Assembly (NCBI RefSeq): GCF_037325665.1
Contig: NC_090250.1
Coordinates: 28,513,104 to 28,577,103 of the forward strand
Source: Littorina saxatilis
Taxonomy: Eukaryota; Mollusca; Gastropoda; Littorinimorpha; Littorinidae
Direction: 5' to 3'
Length of the DNA: 64,000 nt
A program made the position numbers and the translations under genes. Shown here piece after piece: positions 10,856 through 22,069 of the stretch (position 1 is the stretch's first letter; the number at the start of each line of letters is the position of its first letter). Below the pieces are notes generated by a model, which was not told where the DNA came from, did not search any database, and saw only the letters and a list, made by a program, of their open reading frames with translations.

Positions 10856-11230
10856 GTAACCGCGGGTTAGGGGGAAGAATTTACCCGATGCTCCCCAGCG
10901 TGTCGTAAGAGGCGACTAACGGATTCTGTTTCTCTTTTTACCCTTGTTCAGTGTTTCTTGTATAGAATATATAGTCAATTTTTGTAAAGATTTTAGTCAA
11001 GCAGTATGTAAGAAATGTTAAGTCCTTTGTACTGGAAACTAGCATTCTCCCAGTAAGGTAATACATTGTACTACATTGCAAGCCCCTGGAGCAAATTTTT
11101 GATTAGTGCTTTTGTGAACAAGAAACAATTGACAAGTGGCTCTATCCCATCTCCCCCCCCTTTCCCCGTCGCGATATAACCTTCGTGGTTGAAAACGACG
11201 TTAAACACCAAATAAAGAAAGAAAGAAAGA
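10856..11230 (+). mobile_element. SINE-like element with (GAAA)n tail
   Basis: Starts near AACCGCGGGTTAGGGGGAAG and includes GTCGTAAGAGGCGACTAACG. It ends CGTTAAACACCAAATAAAG followed by (AAAG)n. Part of the same 3' end is present on the other strand at 41378-41440. I recognise the type from molluscan genomes but cannot name the family. Confidence 0.6.
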
Positions 11231-11562
11231 TGGGTTATTGATTTGGTTATCAGACGGTACACAGTTCTATGTTTGCAATTTCAGTAATATTATAATTGCA
11301 GGGATGAAAATTCTCCGTTTTTTCCGACTTTTCCGATTATTTTCAATGGGCCATCCGATTTATTTGTGCGATTCCGTTTTTTGGCTCACGATGGGATTCT
11401 TCCGTAAATTTACGGAATTCCGTAAATTTTTAGGCTCCAGGGATCATTCTTGAGATTTGTGCAAATCCGCTGAGAAAATGTTGGGGTATATGTAGCTATA
11501 GGCACAAGTTTTTCGGCCGGTCCGCTGATCGCGACGCTCCATTCCATACTATTCTTGAACGG

Positions 11563-12079
11563 TTGGTTCCTAAAACGGTCAGACTTGTTTCTGGTCGATC
11601 CGTATGGAAACGCGCTCTTTGTCTCCTACAGTCACCGTTTCAACGTAGCTATCGGGGATTCAGTATAAGCATACCGTATGAGAATGATTCGGCGCCATTT
11701 TTACATCGCTTCGAGCCACCTGCCAAAATGATGAGGAAGCTAAAGCGAGACGAAACCGTTCTAGCCCGGGAAATTGACCAGCAGAAGTACAAGAAAAATC
11801 TCTGGAGATTCGACTGGCTCGATGAAGTTGTATCATTGAGCTGGAAATACGAGAAAGGCCAGAAGACACAAGACGTGAAACTGAAAGTTGGCGATGCTTT
11901 TGCTAAAATCAACTTGCCGGGAAAAGCTCAGTGCACTTTGTGCAACGATGTTAATGTTATCAACTACGGCTCCAATGGAAAGACTGCCCTCAAAAGCCAC
12001 TTGAAAAGCAACAAGCACCTGACTATCCTGAAAACCCAGTCGGGTAATCAGTCACTGCATGGGGTCGTTTGGCACCAAG
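11563..12079 (+). pseudogene. Zinc-finger exon of a hAT-like transposase gene
   Basis: The open frame encodes about 172 residues and contains CTLCNDVNVINYGSNGKT followed by ALKSHLKSNKH, a Cys2-His2 finger of the BED/hAT type (C-x2-C ... H-x5-H). The frame meets a good donor (CCAAG/GTAAGA) at 12079-12080, so this is likely a single exon. The remaining exons cannot be found; the region downstream is TC repeat and LINE. The first ATG is uncertain. Confidence 0.55.
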
Positions 12080-12109
12080 GTAAGAACATTGAAACCACAC
12101 CGTCACACC

Positions 12110-12110
12110 C

Positions 12111-12194
<84 letters not shown>
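12110..12194. repeat. (TC)n microsatellite
   Basis: About 40 uninterrupted TC units directly before the LINE at 12195; another TC run follows the LINE at 13008-13050. Confidence 0.98.
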
Positions 12195-12196
<2 letters not shown>

Positions 12197-13004
12197 GTTA
12201 AATATTGGTTGCGGCTAAATCGCCTCCCCAACACAAGATATGTAAAAATGGCCCATGTGATGATGAGGAACATGGCAGACAGAGGGACAGACAATTGGTC
12301 CGCTAGGGTCAGAAACCTCCTATGTGAAAATGGGTTTGGACATGTGTGGACGTACGGCTATGTCGGCAACGAAAAACACTTTATCAAGGCTTTTCAACAA
12401 CGCCTAAAAGACTGCTTTACCCAGAACTGGCATAGTAAGCTAGAAGACAGTGAGAGGTATGACACATACAAATTGTTTAAACCTGACTTTGGAAGAGAAA
12501 AGTACCTTGACCAAATAGACAATCCATATATCCAAAAAGTGTTCACAAAACTCAGACTTGGGGTTTCACCCCTGATGTGCAACAAACAGAGATATTCTGC
12601 AAACGGTTCCCATGTTTGCCCACTTTGCAGATACCCTCACGAAAACGAGCACCACTTTCTTTTTAAGTGTCCAGTATACTCTGATATAAGAGAAACTTAC
12701 CTAGGAAATGTCTTTGAAATCGGTCAACTAGAAAACTCGTCAATGCAGATACTACTAACACAAAACAAAAGTAGGTTGTGGGCACTCTCCCGGTATACAT
12801 TTTATGCATTCAGGCATCGACAGCAACTGCTAGGCTAAAATGAATGTGTGTAAATGATTTTCGATCGCTATGTTCCAACCCTTAGCACTGTATTATGCAC
12901 TTGTTCTTACTTGTTTGTGAGAGAGTATACATTGAATGGAAACTCTACTCCCCCCCTTGTACAAACACAACAGTGTGGTTTACAATAAAATTTCTGAGTT
13001 CTGA

Positions 13005-13008
<4 letters not shown>
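12195..13008 (+). mobile_element. 5'-truncated LINE (ORF2 C-terminus and 3' end)
   Basis: An open frame to 12838 encodes the part of a LINE ORF2 after the reverse transcriptase. It ends in a zinc-knuckle-like CPLCRYPHENEHHFLFKCP, common at LINE C-termini. The stop is followed by a short 3' UTR, ATAAAATT and TGAGTTC repeats. TC microsatellites flank both sides. The endonuclease and RT are missing. Confidence 0.8.
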
Positions 13009-13057
<49 letters not shown>

Positions 13058-13384
13058 CTCCTCCTCCTTATTTTGAGTCTTAGTGTAAAATTAATTTGAG
13101 AAACATGGGAAGGAAGAGAAAGGGGGGGGGGGGGGGCTATGATTAAGCTGAAATATGCATTTCAGGGCCATTTTTGTGTGTCTAAAACACTTAAAACCTT
13201 CAGCTTCTGGGGGCGAAGCCCCCAGACCCCGACCAGGGGCGTTGCCCCTGGACCCTACTGGGGGCCTTCTGTGACCCCCAGACCCCCACCTTCTTTTTCC
13301 TTAATTATCACTTTTTCTGAATGCCGATTTCAGTTTTTTTTTAACAAGGCAATTTTCATCCCTGAATTGGTACATTTGATGGGT

Positions 13385-14419
13385 TAATGATTTAATGATA
13401 GGGTACACAGTTCTATGTTTGCTGCTGAATTTCATTTCAAAAGAAACGCATTTGCATAAGGACCATTATGCCTTATGGCTGTCCTACTGTTTGAAGAACA
13501 AGGTAAGACATTGATCTGTCGTAGTTACTGACAAATTAAAAATTAAAATGACTGGTCACTGGCTGGGAGCTGGTCACGTAACTGTTTACATTTTTGACTT
13601 GCTGGTCAAGAATGAAATTGATTAACCAATGAATTTTGAGTGATTGATTGAAAATGACGTAGGTCGTCAAAATTACCAGTTTAATGCTGATTCTGGCCTG
13701 ATCATTAGAATAAGATATCCGTTCAATTTGCTTTTCATGCAACTTGTAAAGTAGCTTTAATGCCATTATGTTCACATCTTAAGTTAGGTCTTCTAAAGGA
13801 ACTGTTCGTGATGTCATTGCATGATGCACGTTTGATTGGAAAGAAGGTGACTCTTGGAAGACTGAATTGCCATAGACTTGCTGCTGAGGTTCTTGGTAAG
13901 CTTGCTGTTGTCATGTGGGTTCAGAGATGATGTGCAGATAAGTTCTTCATGTCCCGCCAATGTCAACTGCAGGTTTATTTTTAGTGGTACATACATTACA
14001 AATTGTGGTGTGGTATCAGAAGTCTTCTTTACTGTCATTCCTGTTGGGGACCACAGTGTGATTTGCAGTTTGTTGGCATGATGTACATGTATTTGCGTTA
14101 CTTCATCTCGAGAAAAGTGTCTGAAAATCGTCATTCTATCCTTGTACAATGCCCCTTCAGATTTACCTAAGCTTATTATCATGGACATCCTCATAACCCC
14201 ATTCTCAGTGTTGAATAACATTTTTTGGGAAAATAAGATCACCCGGCCTGTGTATTGCAGGCAGTAATGCATTTGTGTGTAAGAAAAGCATCTGCTTCAA
14301 AGCAAGATGACTATTCTGCTGAGTATGTGCAAGTGATGCTGTATTTTGATGGAAAGTAAATTATTTTCAAATGACATTTTTTTGTTACTTTGTGAACTAA
14401 CATGATCAAGAGGTTCCGA

Positions 14420-14492
<73 letters not shown>

Positions 14493-14690
14493 TGACCTGT
14501 GGCAGCTTGTCACATATATATCCTGCTTAACATGTGACATCTTTAGCAGAGAGAAATTAGAAACTAGGTGCTTCTCTGTGAGCTTTTGGTTGTTGATAAA
14601 CAAACTGGTATCAATTGAAGTCAAAGGGCTTGTGAAGAACTAGACATTTAGTTTGAATTGGATACACAGAGGAAGCATCTGTGACGAAAT
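13385..14690. other. Intergenic, AC microsatellite
   Basis: No gene seen. An (AC)n tract lies at 14424-14488. The remainder is AT-rich sequence. Confidence 0.6.
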
Positions 14691-14691
14691 A

Positions 14692-15259
14692 CAGTGAAAT
14701 CCCCCTTTTAACACTTTGTACCCCACCTATGTTGACCAAGCTTTTTTTTTTTTAGCCGAGAACAGCTGTCCTGCAGCAGGTCACTCAGAATTGTATTAAC
14801 TGTGGGCGGGGATGTAGCTCAGTCGGTAGCGCGCTGGATTTGTATCCAGTTGGCCGCTGGCGGGGTAAAAAACGGTCATACACGTAAAATTCCACTCGTG
14901 CAAAAAACACGAGTGTACGTGGGAGTTTCAGCCCACAAACGCAGAAGAAGAAGAAGAAAAAGTATTAACTGTGTAGAAACTGTGTATCAACACGCTGGAA
15001 TGCAGGCGTTAGATCGACGTTACAGGAAGCAACTGAAGCTAACTGTCAGAGCGGATAGAGCCATAGGAGTGGGTACGGATATATCCGTACCTGGGAGACA
15101 ATGAGTTAAGACCCCCCAATTTAAGACTCCCTCTCTTTAAAGACCCTGTTTTCTCAGACGTTTTATTCATAACCTCTGTAAATTGACCCCAATTTTAAGA
15201 CTCTCCTTTTAAAACTGGTTTTCTCAGATTGTTGGAGGTTTTTAAAGGGGGTTCCACTG
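14692..15259. mobile_element. Foldback MITE, GTGGAACCCC family, copy with SINE
   Basis: The left end CAGTGAAATCCCCCTTTTA and the right end GGGGGTTCCACTG are bordered by TA. Internal AAGACTCCCTCTCTTTAAAG and TTTTCTCAGA repeats match the copy at 1292-2008. A SINE (14805-14961) is nested inside. Confidence 0.75.
14805..14961 (+). mobile_element. tRNA-derived SINE with large internal deletion
   Basis: The tRNA-like head up to TTGGCCGCTG is joined directly to the tail region GCGGGGTAAAAAACGG, so about 220 bases of the body are absent. A perfect 12-base target duplication, GTATTAACTGTG, lies at 14793-14804 and 14962-14973, and the (GAA)n tail is intact. Confidence 0.9.
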
Positions 15260-15337
15260 TAGTATTATTTTTGTTGCATTTATTCACAACCGAAGTGTCA
15301 GGCACAATGTTCATTTTATCATCTTGTGTTTTTCATT

Positions 15338-16212
15338 TTTATATTTAGTCAAGTTTTGACTAAATATTTTAACATAGAGGGGGAATCGAGACGTGGGTCA
15401 TTGTGTATGTGTGTGTGTCTGTCTATCTGTGCGTGTGTGTGTGTGGAGCGATTCCGACTAAACTACTGGACCGATCTTTTTGAAATTTGACATGAGAGTT
15501 CCTGGGAATGATATCCCCGGACATTTTTTTTCATTTTTTTGATAAATACCTTTGATGACGTCATATCCGGCTTTTTGTAAAAGTTGAGGCGGCACTGTCA
15601 CGCTCTCATTTTTCAACCAAATTGATTGAAAGTTTGGCAAAGCAATCTTCAACGAAGGCCGGACTTTGGTATTGCATTTCAGCTTGGTTGCTTAAAAACT
15701 AATGAATGAGTTTGGTCATTAAAAATCGGAAACTTGTAATTAAAATTATTTTTTTATTAAACGATCCAAAAATAATGTCATCTTATTCTTCATCATCTTC
15801 TGATTCCAAAAACATATACATATGTTATATTTGGATTGCAAACAAGCTCTGAAAATTAAAAATATGAAAATTATGATTAAAAATAATTTTCCTAAATCGT
15901 TTTAAAAACAATTTCATCTTATTTCTTGTCGATCCCTGATTCCAAAAACATATAGATATGATATGTTTGGATTAAAAACAAACTCAGTAAGCTAAAATGA
16001 ATGGACATACAGAAAAGCGTGTTATCCTGCTCAGCGCGACCACTGCCGCACTATTCTGCATGGCTTGTCGATTTCACTGCCTTTGCCACGAGCGGTGGAC
16101 TGACGAAACTACGAGTATGTGGTCTTGATGAAAAAAAGTAGTGCGTTCAGTTTCATTCTTAGAGTTCGACAGCTTGACTAAATGTTGTTATTTCGCCTTA
16201 CGCGACTTGTTT
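15338..16212 (-). mobile_element. ~870-bp dispersed repeat, minus-strand copy
   Basis: On the minus strand the element starts ACAAGTCGCGTAAGGCG (end at 16212) and ends with the CTTGACTAAATAT hairpin at 15338. It carries a short GT-rich segment at the family's usual microsatellite position (15404-15444) and a duplicated AT-rich middle with ATATGTTT-type motifs. More diverged than the 49-57 kb copies. Confidence 0.85.
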
Positions 16213-16740
16213 TAGTTCCTTTCAAAAATACAAAGAAGAGAAGAGTATCTGCTCTGAAAAGCCTTCTTTTGAGTACAGTGATTAGACAGACGTCTAGAAT
16301 GACCTACTGTCTGTTGGTTGCACTTATTTAACCAGCAGTACACGCAGACACAACAAATCTGATTAAATAAATTCTTGAAATAAAAGGAGTCTAAAAATGG
16401 TAGTTAATGTGCAGACGTTATGGAATCAAAATGAAAATATCTGATCTTAGTGATACATACAGTGGCACTTCCCTTTTTTGACCTCCCAATATCTGGGAAA
16501 ATCAGAGGGAATAAATATAAAAAGGAGTCCTAAAACGGATGTCTGTTTACAGAAACTATGACGAACATAATCGACAAGGGTGGGTCTTAAAATACGAAAG
16601 CCTTATATCGGTGGGGGGGGGGGGGGGGGGGGGATTCTACGTCATCAACAAACAGGAGAGAATGGCATTTGTACCAGTCAAAAGTGTCACTGCATTGCAG
16701 GTGTCAGGTCAGTCAAGACAGGTAGACCTTGATACAACAC
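16213..16740. other. Intergenic; degraded foldback end and poly-G
   Basis: A TACAGTGGCACTTCCC foldback-type end lies at 16458 and a run of about 20 G at 16612-16634. No gene seen. Confidence 0.5.
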
Positions 16741-16922
16741 AAGCACGCACCCACACACACACAAACACGCACCCCCCCCACACACACACCCTCACGCACA
16801 CGCATACACACTCACACACAGACACACTCACACACACACACACATGCATACATACACAAACACACACACACAAACACATACACACGCACACACACACCAC
16901 AAACACACACACACACACACTG
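16738..16922. repeat. Impure (AC)n microsatellite
   Basis: About 180 bases of ACAC with C, T and G interruptions. Confidence 0.97.
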
Positions 16923-17012
16923 ATACGCACTAGATTAAGGGATAACAGAACGTGGCCTTTATTGGGAGGTGGCCTATCACCAGAGGGATCCAACATCGCG
17001 GGTACCGGTGCA

Positions 17013-17193
17013 CTATTGCTTGGGGTAGAGAGAGGAGGTATCAGGAATGACATGGGGAGGATTGTTGCAGTTGAGGCCCACACAGCAGAAGTGACAGGTG
17101 GTGCCAGTGGGCAGGATCTTGTGGTCCATCTGACTGCACAACTCTCTCTTCTCGCCACCGCTGTAGCCGTCGCACGAAGACTAGGACGCACAC
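17013..17193 (-). pseudogene. Terminal exon remnant of a cysteine-rich secreted-type protein
   Basis: Read from an acceptor at 17194 (CTTCTAAG), the minus strand gives a cysteine-rich segment ending TGTTCHFCCVGLNCNNPP and a stop at 17013-17015. The CC-x4-CN spacing resembles the end of Ly6/uPAR-like and related molluscan secreted domains. The frame is not open over the whole exon from this acceptor, and I could not find upstream coding exons, so it may be a pseudoexon or gene remnant. The tandem array next to it repeats its acceptor and first codons. Confidence 0.4.
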
Positions 17194-17850
17194 CTTAGAA
17201 GAAAAATAACAGTCTCTTTATTTTCCATTACAACTGACTCTCTCTTCTCATCATGGCTCGAAGATTGGGACGCACACCTAAGAAGAAAAATAACAGTCTC
17301 TTTATTTTCCATTACAACTGACTCTCTCTTCTCATCATGGCACGAAGACTGGGACGCACACCTAAGAAGAATAATAACAATCTCTTTATTTTCCATTACA
17401 ACTGTCTCTCTCTTCTCTCTACCGCTGTAGCCGTCGCACGAAGACTGGGACGCACACCTTAGAAGAACAATAACAATCTCTTTATTTTCCATTACAACTG
17501 ACTATCTTCTCACCATCGCACTAAGACTGGGACGCACACCTTAGAAGAACAATAACAATCTCTTTATTTTCCATTACAACTGACTATCTTCTCACCATCG
17601 CACTAAGACTGGGACGCACACCTAACTTCGGAAGAAAAATAACAATCTCTTTATTTTCCATTACAACTGACTATCTTCTCACCATCGCACTAAGACTGGG
17701 ACGCACACCTAAGAAGAAAAATAACAATCTCTTTATTTTCCATTACAACTATCTTCTCACCATCGCACTAAGACTGGGACGCACACCTAAGAAGAAAAAT
17801 AACAATCTCTTTATTTTCCATTACAACTGACTCTCTCTTCTCACCATTGT
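17181..17850. repeat. Tandem array of ~70-100-base units copying an exon boundary
   Basis: About eight units share TAATAACAATCTCTTTATTT, TCCATTACAACTGACT and AAGACTGGGACGCACACCT. On the minus strand each unit carries a copy of the acceptor and first codons (CASQSSC) of the exon at 17013-17193, plus an AATAAA. The three or so units nearest the exon stay open in the same minus-strand frame. Confidence 0.75.
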
Positions 17851-18870
17851 GCCTTTAATAAACTTTTTTCTTTGACGCAATTGTCCGCATATTGGACATT
17901 TTCTTACCCACAATTAAACACTTCCTTGTAACAGTAAAACTCTGTAGTCAGACAAACTGTTGTGAAAGTAAAACTATGTATCATTATAACGTCGAAACTA
18001 GTTGTCATATACTCTTTCAGTCTTCCCATTAGCTTCATTACCATGATCATTTATATTTTTATCAGCAGCATTCTCGTCTCAGTTTGTCATCTTTGTCATA
18101 GTCGTCATCATAATCATCATCGTCATTAGCAGCAGCAGCAGCAGCAGCAAATTTGCCCCTCAGACGGATTGGCTATCAACGCCTCCGTACCTTCTCCTTA
18201 ATCATCATTATCACCAGCACATTTTCATCATTCTCATCGTCGTCGTCGTCATTGTTGTCATCGTCATTATCATTATCGTCAAGTTGTCGTAATCGTTGTT
18301 GTGTAGGTCCATAATTACGATTGAATGAAGCGTGTTCTTGGTCGCTGCGTGAGCAGGTGTTTACCACCACATGTCCATGGTGTGACTGGTGTGACGAAGC
18401 TAATTAGGCAAATAAAAAGAAACAAAACTTCATAATTCAATCAGGCAAGAAAGACAAAAATTCGTATAAAATGAGATTGAAACATCATTCTTTGTGTTCG
18501 TGTGTCCGTGACGGGTGAACTTGGGCAACTTGAGTCGGTCTGTGAGCCGCGTAGATGTGTGTCTGTATAGATTTAATAATTATGCAGGTCAGTGTCTGTC
18601 TTTGTTACTGGTGTTTGCGAAAGCTACACTGATGTATACACCACTGTTTAAATTAAATGACAATAGCCATGACCGTCTGTCTGACTGTCAGTCTGACTGT
18701 CAGTCTGTCTATCTCTCCCTGTGACAGTGAAGTTAAAAAAACTCAAGAGTTACTCAGTCACGAAAAGGATTGCAAGTGCTGGCGTAGACAGACTCACTGC
18801 ACCCATGCCAACATCAGCAGGAGAACCGGGCCATATGGAACACACACGCGGACACACAGAGACTTAGTCA
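17851..18870. other. Intergenic, trinucleotide-rich
   Basis: Contains imperfect CAT/CGT/AGC trinucleotide runs (18060-18290). No gene seen. Confidence 0.5.
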
Positions 18871-19076
18871 CACAGACACACACAGACACACACACACACA
18901 CACACACACACTGAGCACACACACGCACGCACACACACGCACACACACACACACGCACGCACACACACACACCGCGCACACACACACACACGCACGCACA
19001 CACTGAGACACACACACACACACTGAGACACACACAGACACACACACACACACACACACACACAAATATACACACA
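18838..19076. repeat. Compound (AC)n microsatellite
   Basis: ACACAC with ACGC and CTGAGACAC interruptions over about 240 bases. Confidence 0.97.
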
Positions 19077-19435
19077 CTCCTAGCCGGCTACGTCATTATT
19101 CATATAATTATGAAATAGAATACTCGTGTCCCATAAAATGCCAGAAATATCACAGTCGCGAATACACCAAAAACGCCGGAAATATATTCAACAAATGACC
19201 ATCCTAGAACGATGAACACACACATAACCTAACAACGTGACTACTGACATTGTTTCCCAGGAATACCATACACGATCGCCACTCGCATTTAATACCTGAC
19301 GTGTCCTTGGCGAATACACCGGGAAAAAAAGAGAGAAAAAAACGTTCTAGCAAATTATATCATAAAATAGCAAATGTTGTCATTCTGCATGGTATCATCA
19401 TCATTAGGGCCTACCTGAAAGTTTGAAATGCATTT

Positions 19436-19815
19436 CTTCTTCTTCTTCTGCGTTCGTGGGCTGAAACTCCCACGTTCACTCGTGTTTTTTGCACGAGTGG
19501 AATTTTACGTGTATGACCGTTTTTTACCCCGCCATTTAGGCAGCCATACGCCGTTTTCGGAGGAAGCATGCTGGGTATTTTCGTGTTTTTATAACCCACC
19601 GAACTCTGACATGGATTACAGGATCTTTTTCGTGAGCACTTGGTCTTGTGCTTGCGTGTACACACGGGGGGTGTTCGGACACTCGAGGAGAGTCTGCACA
19701 CAAAGTTGACTCTGAGAAATAAATCTCTCGCCGAACGTGGGGACGAACTCACGCTGACAGCGGCCAACTGGATACAAATCCAACGCGCTGCCGACTGAGC
19801 TACATCCCCGCCCCA
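19436..19815 (-). mobile_element. tRNA-derived SINE, (GAA)n-tail subfamily, full length
   Basis: Minus-strand copy with a perfect 11-base target duplication GAAATGCATTT (19425-19435 and 19816-19826). It keeps the GCACGAGTGGAATTTTACG segment that the (CAAA)n subfamily lacks. Confidence 0.92.
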
Positions 19816-20192
19816 GAAATGCATTTTAAGATCCGTTTCAGTTCCAGCAGAAGGTGAAAACTCAAAATGGATCTCTACCATAGGTAAATCTACGGCCAAA
19901 GTACAGTAACGTTCACCCAACAGGTTCCACCATGCACAGATAAGAACTTGATGTTATTGAATCTGACCTTTGTCAAAGTAAGTGTCCCTCTGCAGGACAA
20001 TGTAAAGTACGAAATGGTCAGCTGCAAGGGTCAACTTTGGCACATGTGGGTGGGGTCGTTTCGACCACTTCCACCCATAAATAGCAGACCTCGCGATGCG
20101 TGTCCCCAGAATCAGCAACGCTTAGTATTTATCGCGACGTTTCCTTCAGTAATCACTTTTGCTTGTTCTGATTTTTACATTTAATCCATTTG

Positions 20193-20873
20193 TCAGATAG
20201 ACTGGGAATCGAGACGAGGTAAGGTGAACTGCATGCACTGCATGCGTGTGTGTGCGTGCACTGGCATGCCGGCATACTTCCGTTCGTGCGTGCGTACGTG
20301 CGTGTGTGTGTATGTGTGTGTGTGTGTCAGTGTGTGTGTGTGTCAGTGTGTGTGTGTGTCAGTGTGTGTTTGTGTGTGCGGTAAATGGTTTTGGTGACGC
20401 CATTCAGTCCGGTTCAGTTTTTTTCAAGAAATTGAGGCGGCACTGTATGACTGACGATCTCATTGTTCAACTACATTGATTGACATTTTGGTCAGGACTA
20501 TGGGATTGCTAATTAGCTTCGAAGTTTAAAAATAATCAATTAGTATGTTAATTGAAAATCGGAAGTAAATTAAAAAAAATTGCAAAACAGATGTACCAAA
20601 AAAGAAAAAAAAGATTGCGTAGTGTTTTTTTCTCATCATGAATCCCCCCCAAAAATTGTGTTTTTGGATTGAAGAGAAGCTCAAAAATCCAGAAAATTCG
20701 TTTTATGCAAATAAGGCTTCGGTTACTAAGACAATGTGTTGGCCGGGCTGTCTCGGCCGCAAAGTATCGGTCACGTTATAGTTTATGATTTACCAGCATT
20801 TGTTTTTTAATTCAGTCTGTAAGGCCCACAGACTGCGGACTAGATGTATTTATTTCACTCTACGCGACTTGAT
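20193..20873 (-). mobile_element. Diverged relative of the ~870-bp dispersed repeat
   Basis: Shares GGGAATCGAGACGAGG, the GTGT segment, TTGAGGCGGCACTGT and the terminal TACGCGACTTG with the family, but differs widely elsewhere. Probably an old copy or separate subfamily. Confidence 0.7.
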
Positions 20874-21522
20874 TTCTCTTGGGTTTTTACCCCCCTCTTG
20901 CCACGATGTTATAAAGGTCAGTTCAAATGGTCTGATGAAATCTGTGATTCTCACTTGATGTTGTGGTAAACCGAGTCGGCGAGTGTATCGCTGGCCGAAT
21001 CATCTTGCCCGGCTTTGACATTTTCATTCAATGCCTTGTTGTATGATGAGAAAATGTTTTTGAGGAAGTCTAATTTGTGTTACGATGTCACATTCAATAT
21101 TTCCTTCTCAGTATTTAGGAATGCGTGTGCGGGATAAGTCAGTGAATGAAATAGGTTTGTCGATATGTGTTCTGTTACAAAAGCACGGTATCAAGTTGTT
21201 CATTTGAGACTAAAACATTTTAAATATGACTCTCCAATGCTGAGAAAGTTCTAGTCACAAGTCAGTTGTGACTGTCCGCAACGCGGCAAGTTACAGTTCC
21301 AGATGTGAAATAATAAAGCAGTGTATCTTCAAAGCATTTAGAGGCTGACTTACTCTCTGCTCTGTATTGTATACAGTTTGCTCTTTAAAAAAAAAAAAAA
21401 AAGCTCAGTACCTACAGATAAAACTGCGCGCTTTTTTATTTTTATTTTATTCCCATACAGTGTCCCCATTAGCAAACAAAATTCTGATTTGGCAAGAACT
21501 TGGATATATCTACGGTGAACTT

Positions 21523-21570
<48 letters not shown>

Positions 21571-21773
21571 CGATTGGTGTTTTCCGGACGTGGGCCGTTC
21601 CAACATTTCTTCATATTGAACTCGCGTGGTGTCCTACTTCCGTGACAACAAACCACACGCTCTATCCGTCTATGAAGAAACACACCTGCGAAAGTTCGAC
21701 AATAATAATGTAGATTTCAGCTGCAAAATACAAATATGAAACTTACTGATACTGGAAAGAACACACGATTAGT
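20874..21773. other. Region upstream of the DUF229-family gene
   Basis: No coding exon seen. An (AG)n tract lies at 21531-21568. The promoter and 5' UTR of the gene starting at 22070 may lie here, but no core promoter motif stands out. Confidence 0.45.
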
Positions 21774-21986
21774 ATGGATGAGCAGGATCTTGAGGTTGGA
21801 GGTTTTGAATCTGAGAAGCTCGTGTTGAACTTGACTCGAAGCACCTGTTCCGTGTTCGAAACCTCGCCTGTCAAAACCCAACTGAACAAATGTGGACAGC
21901 TAGCCCAGCAAAAGTTGAGCAGTGTCGAATTTCCTCGCGTCGGTGGGGACCAAGTTCTAAGAGAACCGACAACGCAACGTAAATAA
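21774..21986 (+). other. Possible upstream ORF of the DUF229-family gene
   Basis: A 70-codon frame from ATG to TAA (starts MDEQDLEVGGFESEK) ends 83 bases before the main start. No family recognised. It could be a regulatory uORF in the 5' UTR or chance. It is not in frame with, and shows no good splice connection to, the main protein. Confidence 0.25.
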
Positions 21987-22069
21987 ACTATGCAGTCATT
22001 TTAGAGTTTTGCTTTGTGCACTTGTCGTCTGGTATTGGATAAGATTTACAGTCCAGTGAGGTTACCCTC

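Larger units (their letters stand above)
11299..13364 (+). mobile_element. hAT-like DNA transposon, interrupted by a LINE
   Basis: The ends are CAGGGATGAAAATTC and CAATTTTCATCCCTG, bordered by AATTG at 11294-11298 and 13365-13369. CAGGG-type ends are typical of hAT elements. It carries one zinc-finger coding exon (about 11563-12079), then a TC microsatellite, a nested LINE (12195-13008), a second TC tract, a poly-G tract and a GC-rich region of short hairpins (CTGGGGGCGAAGCCCCCAG). The catalytic domain is missing. Confidence 0.7.

Noticed and set aside
12059-12838. A single 259-codon frame from the zinc-finger region through (TC)n into the LINE
   Set aside because: It joins a transposon exon, a microsatellite and a LINE by chance. 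These are three separate elements.
16539-17198. 219-codon plus-strand frame over poly-G and (AC)n
   Set aside because: Its residues are mostly microsatellite translation. The opposite strand gives a better explanation for the right end.
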